Assembly: GCF_017848645.1 (NCBI RefSeq)
Contig: NZ_JAFEIF010000024.1
Span: forward strand, 19,988-83,987
Source of the DNA: Limnohabitans sp.
Lineage (GTDB): Bacteria; Pseudomonadota; Gammaproteobacteria; Burkholderiales; Burkholderiaceae_C
DNA: 64,000 bases
Direction: 5' to 3'
Shown one piece after another: positions 31,582-40,529 of the stretch (the first letter of the stretch is position 1; each line of letters begins with the position of its first letter). The notes under the pieces were generated by a model. That model saw only the letters and a program-made list of their open reading frames with translations. It did not search any database and was not told the DNA's origin. The translations under genes and the position numbers were made by a program.

Positions 31582-32172
31582 TCAGCGGCGGTCAACCAAA
31601 GCATGGGCGATGGTGCCCAAGTCGACGTATTCGAGCTCGCTGCCCGCAGGCACGCCCCGAGCCAGGCGCGTGACCCGCAGGCCCTGCTGGCGGATCATCT
31701 CCGAGATCACATGCGCGGTGGCTTCGCCCTCGGCGGTGAAGTTGGTGGCCAAAATCACCTCGGTCAAGACGCCATCGCCCACGCGTTGTTTGAGTTTGGC
31801 CAGGCCAATGTCGTGCGGGCCAATGCCATCGAGCGGGCTGAGCTTGCCCATCAGCACGAAATACAAGCCCCGGTAGGTGCCCGTGCGCTCAATGGCCGAC
31901 TGGTCAGCCGGGGTTTCGATCACGCACAAAACGGTGCGGTCACGGGTGGCATCAAGGCAGGTGTCGCACAACTCGGCCTCGGTGAAGGTGTGGCAGCTCT
32001 CGCAGTGGCGAATTTTCTGCACCGCATTGTCCAAAGCAGCCGCCAGTTGCCGAGCCGTGGCCCGGTCGTTTTGCAGCAGCTGAAAAGCCATGCGCTGGGC
32101 CGACTTGATGCCCACCCCCGGCAAGCCCTTGAGGGCTTGCACCAGTGTGGCAAGGGCGTGGGTGTCGGCCAT
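31582..32172 (-). CDS. recR: Recombination mediator RecR
   Basis: DNA-binding partner of RecF/RecO in gap repair. The helix-hairpin-helix ([21 protein letters not shown]) is at residues 13-33. The four-cysteine zinc finger [16 protein letters not shown] follows at about 57-72, then the Toprim domain with [16 protein letters not shown] and [10 protein letters not shown]. Length 196 aa is standard. It is the last gene of dnaX-ybaB-recR, 10 bp after ybaB. Confidence 0.95.
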   Translation of the reverse strand: MADTHALATLVQALKGLPGVGIKSAQRMAFQLLQNDRATARQLAAALDNAVQKIRHCESCHTFTEAELCDTCLDATRDRTVLCVIETPADQSAIERTGTYRGLYFVLMGKLSPLDGIGPHDIGLAKLKQRVGDGVLTEVILATNFTAEGEATAHVISEMIRQQGLRVTRLARGVPAGSELEYVDLGTIAHALVDRR

Positions 32173-32182
32173 GTTCAGACGC

Positions 32183-32506
32183 TCAGAAAGGCAGTTTCAT
32201 GCCCGGTGGCAAACCGGCGGTGAGCTTGCCCATTTTTTGAGCAGAAACCTCTTCGGCCATGCGCACGGCGTCGTTGAAGGCCGCAGCCACCAAGTCTTCC
32301 AGCATGTCCTTGTCATCGGCCAGCAAGCTGGGGTCGATGGTCACGCGGCGCACGCTGTGTTTGCAGGTCATCAGCACCTTGACCATGCCGGAGCCGGACT
32401 GGCCCTCGACCTCGACAAACGCCAGTTCGTCCTGGGCTTTTTTCAGGTTGTCCTGCATGGCCTGGGCCTGCTTCATGAGACCGGCGAGTTGTCCTTTGTT
32501 GAACAT
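32183..32506 (-). CDS. ybaB: YbaB/EbfC family nucleoid-associated protein
   Basis: Small dimeric DNA-binding protein of 107 aa. The N-terminal Met/Gln/Lys-rich helix ([19 protein letters not shown]) and the central [21 protein letters not shown] sheet are typical. AAGGA lies upstream of the ATG. Its place between dnaX and recR is the usual one across proteobacteria. Confidence 0.94.
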   Translation of the reverse strand: MFNKGQLAGLMKQAQAMQDNLKKAQDELAFVEVEGQSGSGMVKVLMTCKHSVRRVTIDPSLLADDKDMLEDLVAAAFNDAVRMAEEVSAQKMGKLTAGLPPGMKLPF

Positions 32507-32546
32507 GGTGTTTCCTTAGAAATGAAATGAAAAATGAGGGGAAAAA

Positions 32547-34529
32547 TCAAATCAGCTGGATGCTGCCGGGCACGATTTTGGCCCCGAAATCACGCACCAT
32601 GGCCTGCACCAAGGGGTCGTTTTGAATGAGTTCTTGCGCGGCCAGCATTTTTTCGGCAGCTTTCACGGCCAGACGCCGAGCCGGGCTGTCGCTCACCGGG
32701 CCGATCTCGATGTGCAGCTTCACATCGCCGTGGCCTGCTGACAGCAATGCCGCCTGCAGGCGCTCGCGGCTGGCGGTGTGGTTCAGGGTTTCGCGCTCCA
32801 CGCGCAGCTGCCACTGCGCACCGTCGCGGCCAAGCAGTTGCGACTGCAAAGCCAGCTCGCGCACCAGCGCGGTGATGGCTTCCTGGTCCAACAGGCCTTG
32901 CACCACTTCCAGCCAGACATCGCCTTCGGGCGTGGCCTGCACTGCAGCCGGTGCAGCGGCACGGGGCATGTCCAAGCGGGCCGAAGGCTCGGGCGCTTCA
33001 CGCACGGGCAAAGCACGCAAGGCAGGCATCGGTGAGGCAGCCACTGCGGGGGCCGTGGCAAAGGCTTGGCCGTCTGGATCGGCGTAGTCGGTCGTGTCCG
33101 GCCAATCCTCCCAAGGCGGCGGCTCGTGGCTGGCTGGGGCTGCAGGCTGAGCGACCGGGTGGGGTGAAACAGGCTCGGCCTTGGCTGCAAGGGCTGCAGG
33201 AGGCGGGGTGTCCAACACCACTGGGGCGACCCTAGACACCGTCAAGTGAGCAGGTGCAGAGGCAGTTTGTGGGGCAATTAACGGAGCAGATACTGGGGCA
33301 GGTGCAGCCGCAGCTTCAACCCGTGGACTGTCGCTGGCACTTGGACTGGCACTTGGACTGGCACTTGGACTGGCACTTGGTCTGGCACTAGGGCTGGTCA
33401 GCGGACTTTTTTTTTCTGCCGTTCCCGCCGGGGGTTTGAAGGCCAGCAGGCGCAGCAGCACCATGGTCAGCGCCGCGTACTCGTCCGGGGCCAGGCCCAG
33501 CTCGGTGCGCCCGTGCAGGCACAGGCTGTAGAGCAATTGGGTTTCTTCGGCGGGCATGGCAGCGGCCAGTTCGGCCAGGCCCTGCGTGTCGGGGTCTTCG
33601 CCGTCTTGCGCCATACCGGGCACCATCTGCATCACCGCCATGCGCTGCAGCAGCATGGCCATGTCTTCCAGCGTGGCGGCGGCCGACACGCCCTGCAGGC
33701 GCAAGGCATTGACCTGGTTGACCACGGTGGCCCCGTCGCCATCGGTCAAAGCACGGATGAGTTGCAGCACATGGCTGCGGTCCACGCTGCCCAGCATCTG
33801 GCGCACGCCGGCTTCTTGCAACTGGCCGTTGCCAAAGGCAATGGCCTGGTCGGTCAGGCTCAGCGCGTCACGCATCGAGCCGCGTGCGGCGCGGGCCAGA
33901 AGGCGCAAGGCCAGCGGCTCGGCGCTCAGCTGTTCAGCGGCCAGCACCTGGGTCAGGTGTTCAAACACCGTCTCGGGGGCCATGGGCCGCAGGTTGAACT
34001 GCAGGCAGCGCGAGAGCACCGTCACCGGCACCTTTTGCGGGTCGGTCGTGGCCAGCACAAACTTCAAATATTCCGGGGGCTCTTCGAGGGTCTTCAACAT
34101 CGCGTTGAACGCGGTGTTGGTCAGCATGTGCACCTCATCGATCATGAAGACCTTGAAGCGCCCCTGCACGGGCTTGTAAACCGCCTGCTCCAGCAGGCTT
34201 TGCACCTCGTCCACACCCCGGTTCGAGGCCGCGTCGAGTTCGGTGTAATCCACAAAACGACCGGCGTCGATGTCGCGGCAAGCCTGGCACACGCCGCAGG
34301 GCTCGGCGGTGATGCCGCCCTGCCCGTCTGCGCCCTGGCAGTTGAGCGACTTGGCCAAAATGCGCGACACCGTGGTCTTGCCCACACCCCGGGTACCCGT
34401 GAACAAGTAGGCATGGTGCAGGCGCTGCTGCACCAAGGCATTGGTCAGGGCCTGAACCACGTGCTCCTGCCCCACCATTTCGGTGAAATTGCGGGGGCGG
34501 TATTTGCGCGCGAGGACAAGGTAAGACAT
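32547..34529 (-). CDS. dnaX: DNA polymerase III subunit tau (gamma/tau)
   Basis: Clamp-loader ATPase of 660 aa. Walker A GTRGVGKT is at 45-52 and the zinc-binding cysteines at C64, C78, C81 and C84. The sensor-I/Walker-B region has VFMIDEVHMLT. Domain III ends near residue 370. After it come EKK (372-374), encoded inside a run of nine A, then a Ser/Pro/Ala-rich linker with tandem repeats and a tau-specific C-terminal domain (about 540-660) that should bind DnaE and DnaB. Slippage at the A run would yield a roughly 380-residue gamma-like product. The 4.5S RNA diverges upstream. Confidence 0.95.
   Translation of the reverse strand: MSYLVLARKYRPRNFTEMVGQEHVVQALTNALVQQRLHHAYLFTGTRGVGKTTVSRILAKSLNCQGADGQGGITAEPCGVCQACRDIDAGRFVDYTELDAASNRGVDEVQSLLEQAVYKPVQGRFKVFMIDEVHMLTNTAFNAMLKTLEEPPEYLKFVLATTDPQKVPVTVLSRCLQFNLRPMAPETVFEHLTQVLAAEQLSAEPLALRLLARAARGSMRDALSLTDQAIAFGNGQLQEAGVRQMLGSVDRSHVLQLIRALTDGDGATVVNQVNALRLQGVSAAATLEDMAMLLQRMAVMQMVPGMAQDGEDPDTQGLAELAAAMPAEETQLLYSLCLHGRTELGLAPDEYAALTMVLLRLLAFKPPAGTAEKKSPLTSPSARPSASPSASPSASPSASDSPRVEAAAAPAPVSAPLIAPQTASAPAHLTVSRVAPVVLDTPPPAALAAKAEPVSPHPVAQPAAPASHEPPPWEDWPDTTDYADPDGQAFATAPAVAASPMPALRALPVREAPEPSARLDMPRAAAPAAVQATPEGDVWLEVVQGLLDQEAITALVRELALQSQLLGRDGAQWQLRVERETLNHTASRERLQAALLSAGHGDVKLHIEIGPVSDSPARRLAVKAAEKMLAAQELIQNDPLVQAMVRDFGAKIVPGSIQLI
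33334..33393 (-). repeat. 12-bp tandem repeat in the dnaX linker
   Basis: Five head-to-tail copies of a 12-bp unit, on the plus strand CTGGCACTTGGA. The first three are identical and the last two have diverged. They encode (SASP)-type repeats in the flexible linker of tau. The unit length is a multiple of three, so copy-number change keeps the frame. Confidence 0.9.
33407..33415 (-). other. A9 slippery run in dnaX (possible gamma production site)
   Basis: Nine consecutive A on the coding strand read GAA-AAA-AAA-AGT. A one-base shift to -1 reaches a TAG seven codons on (AAG TCC GCT GAC CAG CCC TAG). A shift in the other direction reaches TGA at the third codon (GTC CGC TGA). Both alternative frames therefore close at once, at the boundary after domain III. 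Confidence 0.6.
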
Positions 34530-34684
34530 GGGGGCTGATTCTATCGGGCTGGCAGGCTGCCCCGCAGCCCACCCGTCTCGGACAGGGGCAAGTCAGTGCC
34601 CCCAAGCGGGATCGACCGGAGGGAAAACCGTAAAAAACAGGCCCGCCCTGAAAAGCCCTTGCCAGCTCGCCTACAATCACCCCC

Positions 34685-34778
34685 GACGGGCCTTCCCGCA
34701 TGGTGAAGCGGCCAACCGGGTCAGGTGGGGAACCAAGCAGCCCTAACTGTGAATCCAGTGCCGGGGTCAAGGCTCGTC
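34685..34778 (+). ncRNA. ffs: Signal recognition particle RNA (4.5S RNA)
   Basis: About 94 nt. The ends pair as GACGGGCC with GGCTCGTC. The conserved apical domain is present: GTCAGGTGGGGAACCAAGCAGCC holds the GGAA tetraloop, here within GGGGAACC, and the AGCAGC side of the asymmetric loop, with GTGCCGGGGTC following. A -10-like TACAAT at 34672-34677 lies about eight bases before the 5' end, with a weak CTGAAA at -35. It is divergent from dnaX. The RNA binds Ffh for membrane targeting of nascent proteins. Confidence 0.88.
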
Positions 34779-34892
34779 ACCTTCTTTCAGTGCCTTGCCG
34801 ACTCAGCGCAACGCACGTTCAGCAGCTTGCATGGGTCCATGCCCACAAGCTGCACACCCCTGACCCCACTCCAATTTTTTGGCACCGCCGAC

Positions 34893-35915
34893 TCAAGGCC
34901 GGACAGTGCCCGGGGGCGGCACATCGCGTCCCAATATGCGCTGCCCCAGCCATTGCAAGCCCTCACCCACGTCCATGCGGCGACTGCGTTGCTCGGCCAC
35001 AGGGTGGTTTTGGCCCGCCATCAGGGGCGGGCCGATGTCGAAAGAAAACACATAGTCGGGCTCCTGCCCCATGCGCAGGTCGGTCACCACCAAGCTCTCG
35101 CTGTTGCGCTGCACCTTGAAAAACCCGTCGGTGAACCGCGCCAGGCGCTGCAGCTGGGGGTGGTCAGCGTTTTGCGCAGCCAAAGCGCCACCGCGCTCGT
35201 GTGCCTCAAAGCGAATGGCCCGCCCGCCGTCCATCAAGGCATAAATGCCTTCGTGAAAGCGTTCCCCATCGAGTGCCACCACGCGCCACACCAAGGTGCT
35301 CAAGGGCGCGGGTGTCACCATCAGCTGCTGGGTGGGCAGGCCTTGGGATTGCAAGGACTGGCGAGCATGCTGCGTGACCCAACCCTGCGCCAGCGCACTC
35401 CAGGCCAGGTAAGCGGTGCTGAAAGCCAAGGCCCAGCCGTTGATGGCCAAAGCCCGGCCCACCGTTTTGACGCACAGCGCTGCCACCACGCCTGCCAGCA
35501 AGGGCAGCGAATACACCGGGTCGATGATGAACATGCTGCCCAAACCATAGGCCTCATCAGAGAAGGGCTGGAACACCTGGGTGCCGTAAATCGTCATCAG
35601 GTCCAGCAAGGGATGCGTGACCAGCGCCAGCATCAGCGCCCACCACCAACGGCCATACAGCTGCGGCTGACGGTGAAGGCGGCTCACCGCCCATGCCATG
35701 GGGAACGCAAAGAGCGTGAGCAAGAGCAAGGCGTGCGACTCGGCGCGGTGGCGGATCATGTTCAAGATCGGGTCGCCGTGGTCCAGCAGCACATCCAGAT
35801 CGGGCAGCAGGCCCGCCACGCCGCCCCACAGGGCCGACTTCCACAACGCGGTGCGCCGCCCCATGACGGCCACGCCAATCGAGGCGCCCAAAAGTACTTG
35901 TGTGACGGAATCCAT
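34893..35915 (-). CDS. YdjM-type inner-membrane metal-dependent hydrolase
   Basis: Membrane protein of 340 aa of the LexA-binding/YdjM family (PF04307). The N-terminus DSVTQVLLGASIGVAV starts the family pattern. The metal-ligand-like residues follow in GLLPDLDVLLDHGD, RHRAESHALL and ALVTHPLLDLMT. About four to five hydrophobic helices precede a soluble C-terminal half. Function unknown; the hydrolase label rests on family only. It converges with the 4.5S RNA gene region. Confidence 0.82.
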   Translation of the reverse strand: MDSVTQVLLGASIGVAVMGRRTALWKSALWGGVAGLLPDLDVLLDHGDPILNMIRHRAESHALLLLTLFAFPMAWAVSRLHRQPQLYGRWWWALMLALVTHPLLDLMTIYGTQVFQPFSDEAYGLGSMFIIDPVYSLPLLAGVVAALCVKTVGRALAINGWALAFSTAYLAWSALAQGWVTQHARQSLQSQGLPTQQLMVTPAPLSTLVWRVVALDGERFHEGIYALMDGGRAIRFEAHERGGALAAQNADHPQLQRLARFTDGFFKVQRNSESLVVTDLRMGQEPDYVFSFDIGPPLMAGQNHPVAEQRSRRMDVGEGLQWLGQRILGRDVPPPGTVRP

Positions 35916-36123
35916 GGTGCTGTTCTAGGCGAGTGACTTGACGAAGGTCAACACCATAACGGCTTTTGCATGCCCTCAGCCCTTACAGGTCGTTGTACGG
36001 GCCGTTGGGGCGTGGCCAGATAGATCTACACCAGCGCCAAATGGCCAAGACCTTGACCTGCATCAGACACAGCTGGATCAGCCACTTTTAAAAAGGAAGG
36101 CTCAAGACACGAGGAGACAGGCC

Positions 36124-36966
36124 ATGACACAAATGCACCATTCCCGCAGCATGCCCACCTTGGACGCGGTGCCCAGCACCTTGCTGGTGCCCTTGGTGGC
36201 CCGGGCGCGTGGGGCGACTATTTTTCCTTGGCTGGACCCGCACGATGCGCAAGCCCAGCAGGTGCTGCAAAACAGCCACACGCTGGTGGACCCGCTGCTG
36301 CAAGACCGCGCCTCGGTGCTCAACGTGCTGTGGCGCACCCGCCTGATCAAGCAAATTGGCGATGCGTTCTTCCAGCAACACCCGGGGGCTATGGGCATCA
36401 ACCTGGGCGCGGGTTTGTCGGATTATTTTCAGTGGCTGGACAACGGGCACAACCACTGGCTGGATGTGGATCTGGAGCCCGTGGTGGCCATGCGCCATGA
36501 ACTGTTGAGCCCGCACTCGGACACCGCGAAAAACGGCCACATCGACCTGAGTCAACCGGGCTGGTGGCAGCGCCTGCCCGCCAGCGTGCGCGAGGCCAAC
36601 GCACCGCTGCTGCTGGTCTGCGAAGGCGTGCTGATGTACCTCACACCCACACAGGTCAAGGCCGTGCTGCAAGAGATTGGCGAGAACGCCCACGAAGGCT
36701 CGCAGCTGGTGTGTGACTTTATGACACCCCTGGGCATTGGCCAGGCCCGCTTGGTACCCAGCGTTTCGGGCACCGGGGCGCAGTTTTTATGGGGCGCCCA
36801 CAACGGGCTGGAGGTGGCCCGGCAGCACCAACGCCTGGAACTGCTGGCGCAACACACAGTGGCCGAGGCCTATGGCCCCGCTTGCTGCTGGGCCGAGATC
36901 TGCCTGAGCCCTTGGACGGGCGGGCCCCTGTATGGCTTGGCGCACCTGCAAATCACCGAGCCCTGA
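36124..36966 (+). CDS. Leucine carboxyl methyltransferase-like SAM methyltransferase
   Basis: SAM-dependent methyltransferase of 280 aa of the LCM (PF04072) type. Motif I is INLGAGLSDYF, followed by the acidic loop WLDVDLEPV. LLVCEGVLMYLTPTQVKAVL is the motif IV region common to LCMs. GAGGAG lies eight bases before the ATG at 36124, which decides the start over a longer frame. Substrate unknown; it stands alone with about 200 bp of non-coding DNA upstream. Confidence 0.83.
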   Translation: MTQMHHSRSMPTLDAVPSTLLVPLVARARGATIFPWLDPHDAQAQQVLQNSHTLVDPLLQDRASVLNVLWRTRLIKQIGDAFFQQHPGAMGINLGAGLSDYFQWLDNGHNHWLDVDLEPVVAMRHELLSPHSDTAKNGHIDLSQPGWWQRLPASVREANAPLLLVCEGVLMYLTPTQVKAVLQEIGENAHEGSQLVCDFMTPLGIGQARLVPSVSGTGAQFLWGAHNGLEVARQHQRLELLAQHTVAEAYGPACCWAEICLSPWTGGPLYGLAHLQITEP

Positions 36967-37066
36967 AAGGGGTCCATGGGTTGCAATAGCCACCCAGCCT
37001 GCAGCCTGAGGGCTTGGCGTGATAATTGGCAGCTCACTTTCGTGCCGCCTTGTTTTCTTCAACGCC

Positions 37067-37567
37067 ATGACCACCACCGCCACACCCACCACAACCTCCA
37101 CCCTGATGCCCTGGACCGACTCGCTCCACACCGGCGACGCCCGAATGGACGAAACGCACCAGGAATTTGTGGACATGATCAACCAGATTCTGGCCACCCC
37201 CGAAGACCAGCAGCTGCCGGTCTACAAGGCGTTTTTGAACCACACGGTCGAGCACTTTGCGCAAGAAGAGCGCTGGATGCTGGCCACCGGGTTTTCGGCC
37301 GACAACTGCCACGCCGAGCACCACGCCACGATTTTGGAGACCATGCGCGTGGTCGAAGCCCACTACCTGGACAGCGACCCCACCATCATCACCCGCATGG
37401 CCGAAGCGCTGGCCGAGTGGTTTCCGGGTCACGCCAACAGCATGGACGCTGGCCTGGCCGCACACCTCAAGTCGGTGGGATTTGACAGCGTGACCGAAAC
37501 CCTGGCCGACCCCTCGGCCATCCAAAACGTGACCATGTCAGGTTGCGGCAGCGTCAGCTGCAGCTGA
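37067..37567 (+). CDS. Bacteriohemerythrin
   Basis: O2-binding di-iron protein of 166 aa. The four-helix hemerythrin domain has its ligands in MDETHQEFVD, HTVEHFAQEE, HAEHHATIL and WFPGHANSMD. A Thr-rich N-terminus precedes it. The C-terminus ends in GCGSVSCS, two cysteines beyond the fold that are unusual. Likely roles are oxygen sensing or delivery. It lies 34 bp before the aldolase gene. Confidence 0.88.
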   Translation: MTTTATPTTTSTLMPWTDSLHTGDARMDETHQEFVDMINQILATPEDQQLPVYKAFLNHTVEHFAQEERWMLATGFSADNCHAEHHATILETMRVVEAHYLDSDPTIITRMAEALAEWFPGHANSMDAGLAAHLKSVGFDSVTETLADPSAIQNVTMSGCGSVSCS

Positions 37568-37601
37568 ATGGCCTGACACCCCAACCCACGGACACCAGCC
37601 C

Positions 37602-38366
37602 ATGGACATGCCCATCAACCATTTCAAACACGCGATCCAGTCCGGCCAAAAACAGATTGGCCTGTGGTCGCACCTGTGCAACAACATCAGCACCGAAATT
37701 CTGGCGCATTGCGGCTTTGACTGGCTGCTGCTGGACATGGAGCACTCTCCCAACGACCTGACCGAAATCCTGGCGCAGCTGCAAGCCATGAAGGGCAGCC
37801 CCACTACGCCAATAGTGCGCCCGCCGTGGAACGACATGGTGACCTTCAAGCGCTTGCTCGATGTGGGAGTGCAAAGCCTGCTGGTGCCCTATATCCAGAC
37901 CGAAGAAGAAGCGCGTCAAGCCGTGTCTTACACCCGCTACCCGCCCCACGGCGTGCGCGGTTATGCGGGTGCGCCCCGCGCCAGCCACTATGGCCGGGTG
38001 AAGGGTTATGCCCAACACAGCAGCGAAGAGATTTGCGTGTTGCTTCAGGTCGAAACCGTGCAGGGCCTGCAAAACATCGAAGCCATCGCCAACGTGGACG
38101 GCGTGGACGGCGTGTTCATTGGCCCCGGCGACTTGTCGGCTGCCTTGGGCCACTTGGGCAACCCCAAGCACCCCGAGGTGCTCAAGGTCATTGACGAATC
38201 CATCGCACGCATCAAGGCCTGCGGCAAAGCTGCGGGCATCCTCACAGGCGACGAAGCACTGGCCAAACACTACGTCGAACAAGGCTGCCTGTTTGTGGCC
38301 GTGGGAGCCGACCAAAACGTGCTGCGCGACAGCGCCACCGCCTTGGCTGGTCGCTTCAAGGTTTGA
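37602..38366 (+). CDS. HpcH/HpaI family aldolase
   Basis: Class II metal-dependent aldolase of 254 aa. Family blocks are WLLLDMEHSPND, IVRPPWND, GVRGYAGAPRASHYG, LLQVETVQG and GVDGVFIGPGDLSAALG, which hold the metal ligands (E in LQVET and D in GPGDLS). It probably cleaves 2-keto-3-deoxy sugar acids (GarL or HpaI type). The uronate dehydrogenase-like gene follows eight bases after its stop, suggesting a uronate/aldarate pathway. Confidence 0.88.
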   Translation: MDMPINHFKHAIQSGQKQIGLWSHLCNNISTEILAHCGFDWLLLDMEHSPNDLTEILAQLQAMKGSPTTPIVRPPWNDMVTFKRLLDVGVQSLLVPYIQTEEEARQAVSYTRYPPHGVRGYAGAPRASHYGRVKGYAQHSSEEICVLLQVETVQGLQNIEAIANVDGVDGVFIGPGDLSAALGHLGNPKHPEVLKVIDESIARIKACGKAAGILTGDEALAKHYVEQGCLFVAVGADQNVLRDSATALAGRFKV

Positions 38367-38374
38367 CAACCGCC

Positions 38375-39196
38375 ATGTTGAACACGCCTGCATCAACCCT
38401 GCGATTTCACCGACTTTTACTCACAGGTGCCGCTGGTGATCTGGGGCGAGAACTTCGCCCTCGCCTTAAAGGCTACTGCGAGGTGCTGCGCCTGAGCGAT
38501 CGCGCCGATCTGAGCCCGGCCACTGAGGGTGAAGAGGTACAGATCACGGCTTTGGAAAACAAAGACCAAGTGCTGGATTTGCTCCACCAAGTGAACGCTG
38601 TGGTTCACTTGGGCGGCGTGTCCACCGAACAGCCTTGGGAGATGGTCCTGGCCAGCAACATCGCGGGCATGGTCAATCTGTACGAAGCAGCACGCCTGCA
38701 AGGGGTCAAGCGCATCGTGTTCGCCAGCTCCAACCATGTGACGGGTTTTTACCGCCAAGACGAAGTCGTCAACACCCGCATGCCGCCCAAGCCCGACGGG
38801 TTTTACGGCTTATCCAAAGCGTTTGGCGAAGACGTGGCGCAGATGTACTGGGACCGCTGGGGCATCGAAACCGTGAGCATCCGCATCGGCTCCTCCACCC
38901 CCGAACCCAAAGACCGCCGCATGCTGGCCACTTGGCTCAGCCATGACGATCTGGAACGTCTGGTGGTCGCAGCACTCACCGCCCCCATCGTCGGCCACAG
39001 CATCATCTACGGCATGTCGGACAACCAAACCACTTGGTGGGACAACACCCACGCCAAACACATCGGTTACCGGCCGCTGGATTCCTCTGACGTCTTTCGC
39101 CCAGCTGTCGAAGCCCGGCAGCAAACCATCGACCAGCACGATCCAGCTGCCGTTTACCAAGGCGGCGCGTTCGTCAAGGCCACGCCCCACGGCTGA
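38375..39196 (+). CDS. udh: Uronate dehydrogenase-like NAD-dependent oxidoreductase
   Basis: Extended short-chain dehydrogenase of 273 aa. The Rossmann motif is TGAAGDLG. The catalytic pattern is FASSNHVTGFY with FYGLSKAFGE (Y-x3-K), as in uronate dehydrogenases, which oxidise glucuronate or galacturonate to aldarolactones. The ATG at 38375 is chosen; a TTG at 38363 would overlap the aldolase stop. Together with the aldolase it suggests uronic or hexaric acid breakdown; this pathway is inferred from two genes only. Confidence 0.78.
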   Translation: MLNTPASTLRFHRLLLTGAAGDLGRELRPRLKGYCEVLRLSDRADLSPATEGEEVQITALENKDQVLDLLHQVNAVVHLGGVSTEQPWEMVLASNIAGMVNLYEAARLQGVKRIVFASSNHVTGFYRQDEVVNTRMPPKPDGFYGLSKAFGEDVAQMYWDRWGIETVSIRIGSSTPEPKDRRMLATWLSHDDLERLVVAALTAPIVGHSIIYGMSDNQTTWWDNTHAKHIGYRPLDSSDVFRPAVEARQQTIDQHDPAAVYQGGAFVKATPHG

Positions 39197-39314
39197 ATTC
39201 TCGGTCCACAAGAAATTTCAAAGGGGTTGTCCCAAGTTTCACAGCGCCCGGCAAGGCCTGCGGCTACGATGGGCGAGTTTCAAAAATCGCCCCACCCCCT
39301 GCAGGAGACAACCC

Positions 39315-40469
39315 ATGCCCGTGATCACCAACATCGAAGACCTGCGCGTTCTGGCCGAAAAGCGCGTGCCGCGCATGTTTTACGACTACGCCGACAGCGG
39401 CTCCTGGACCGAAGGCACCTACCGCGCCAACGAGACGGATTTCCACAAAATCAAGCTGCGCCAGCGTGTGGCCGTGAACATGGAAAACCGCACCACCGCC
39501 ACGAAGATGGTCGGCATCGACACCAAGATGCCCGTCTGCATCGCTCCGGTGGGCCTCACGGGCATGCAGCACGCCGACGGCGAAATGCACGCTGCCATGG
39601 CCGCCAAGAAGTTCGGCATTCCCTTCACGCTGTCGACCATGAGCATCTGCTCCATCGAAGACATCGCCGCCCACACGCAAGCGCCGTTCTGGTTTCAGCT
39701 GTACATGATGCGCGACCGCGAAGCCATGGCCCGCATGATCGACCGCTGCAAGGCCGCCAATGTGAGTGCCATGGTGCTCACACTCGACTTGCAGGTGATC
39801 GGCCAGCGCCACAAAGACCTGAAAAACGGCCTGACCGCGCCCCCCCGCCCCACCATCGCCAACATCATCAACCTGATGACCAAGCCGCGTTGGTGCCTGG
39901 GCATGGCCGGGACCAAGCGCCACACCTTTGGCAACCTGGTCGGCCACGTCAAAGCCGTGACCAACATGAAGTCGCTGGCCTCATGGACCAACGAACAGTT
40001 TGACCCCACGCTCAACTGGGAAGACATCGCCTGGGTCAAGAAGCAATGGGGCGGCAAACTGATCTTGAAGGGCATCATGGACGTGGAAGACGCCAAACTG
40101 GCCGTGGCCAGCGGCGCTGACGCGATCGTGGTCAGCAACCACGGCGGCCGCCAGCTCGACGGCGCGCCCAGCTCCATTGAAGCCCTGCCCGCCATCGTCG
40201 CGGCCGTGGGCGACCAAATCGAAGTCTGGATGGACGGCGGCATCCGCAGCGGCCAGGACGTGCTCAAGGCCTGGGCGCTGGGCGCCAAAGGCGTGATGAT
40301 TGGCCGCGCCATGGTCTATGGCCTGGGCGCCATGGGCGAAGCGGGCGTGACCAAGGCCCTGCAAATCATCCACAAAGAATTGGACGTGACCATGGCCTTT
40401 TGCGGCCACACCAACATCCAGAATGTGGACACCAACATCTTGCTGCCCGGCACTTTTCCGACCGCATAA
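39315..40469 (+). CDS. FMN-dependent alpha-hydroxy-acid oxidising protein (LldD-like)
   Basis: TIM-barrel flavoenzyme of 384 aa that oxidises 2-hydroxy acids such as L-lactate. Visible motifs are RMFYDYADSGSWTE, PVCIAPVGLTGM, FWFQLYMMRDR, ILKGIMDVEDA and the catalytic/FMN site SNHGGRQLDGAPS with DGGIRSGQD. GGAGA lies upstream of the ATG at 39315. A lactate dehydrogenase assignment is likely but glycolate or mandelate cannot be excluded. It lies about 120 bp after the dehydrogenase gene. Confidence 0.87.
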   Translation: MPVITNIEDLRVLAEKRVPRMFYDYADSGSWTEGTYRANETDFHKIKLRQRVAVNMENRTTATKMVGIDTKMPVCIAPVGLTGMQHADGEMHAAMAAKKFGIPFTLSTMSICSIEDIAAHTQAPFWFQLYMMRDREAMARMIDRCKAANVSAMVLTLDLQVIGQRHKDLKNGLTAPPRPTIANIINLMTKPRWCLGMAGTKRHTFGNLVGHVKAVTNMKSLASWTNEQFDPTLNWEDIAWVKKQWGGKLILKGIMDVEDAKLAVASGADAIVVSNHGGRQLDGAPSSIEALPAIVAAVGDQIEVWMDGGIRSGQDVLKAWALGAKGVMIGRAMVYGLGAMGEAGVTKALQIIHKELDVTMAFCGHTNIQNVDTNILLPGTFPTA

Positions 40470-40529
40470 AAACCCCGCTGGGCCCCTCACGCCACATGAG
40501 AGGCCCGGCGCTGGCGCTATGCTTCAAGG

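Noticed and set aside
33334..33393. Tandem repeats as a CRISPR array
   Set aside because: Units are 12 bp, contiguous without spacers, and lie inside dnaX.
34822..34853. Inverted repeat GCAGCTTG/CAAGCTGC after the 4.5S RNA as a terminator
   Set aside because: No T tract follows the stem; it may be a chance hairpin.
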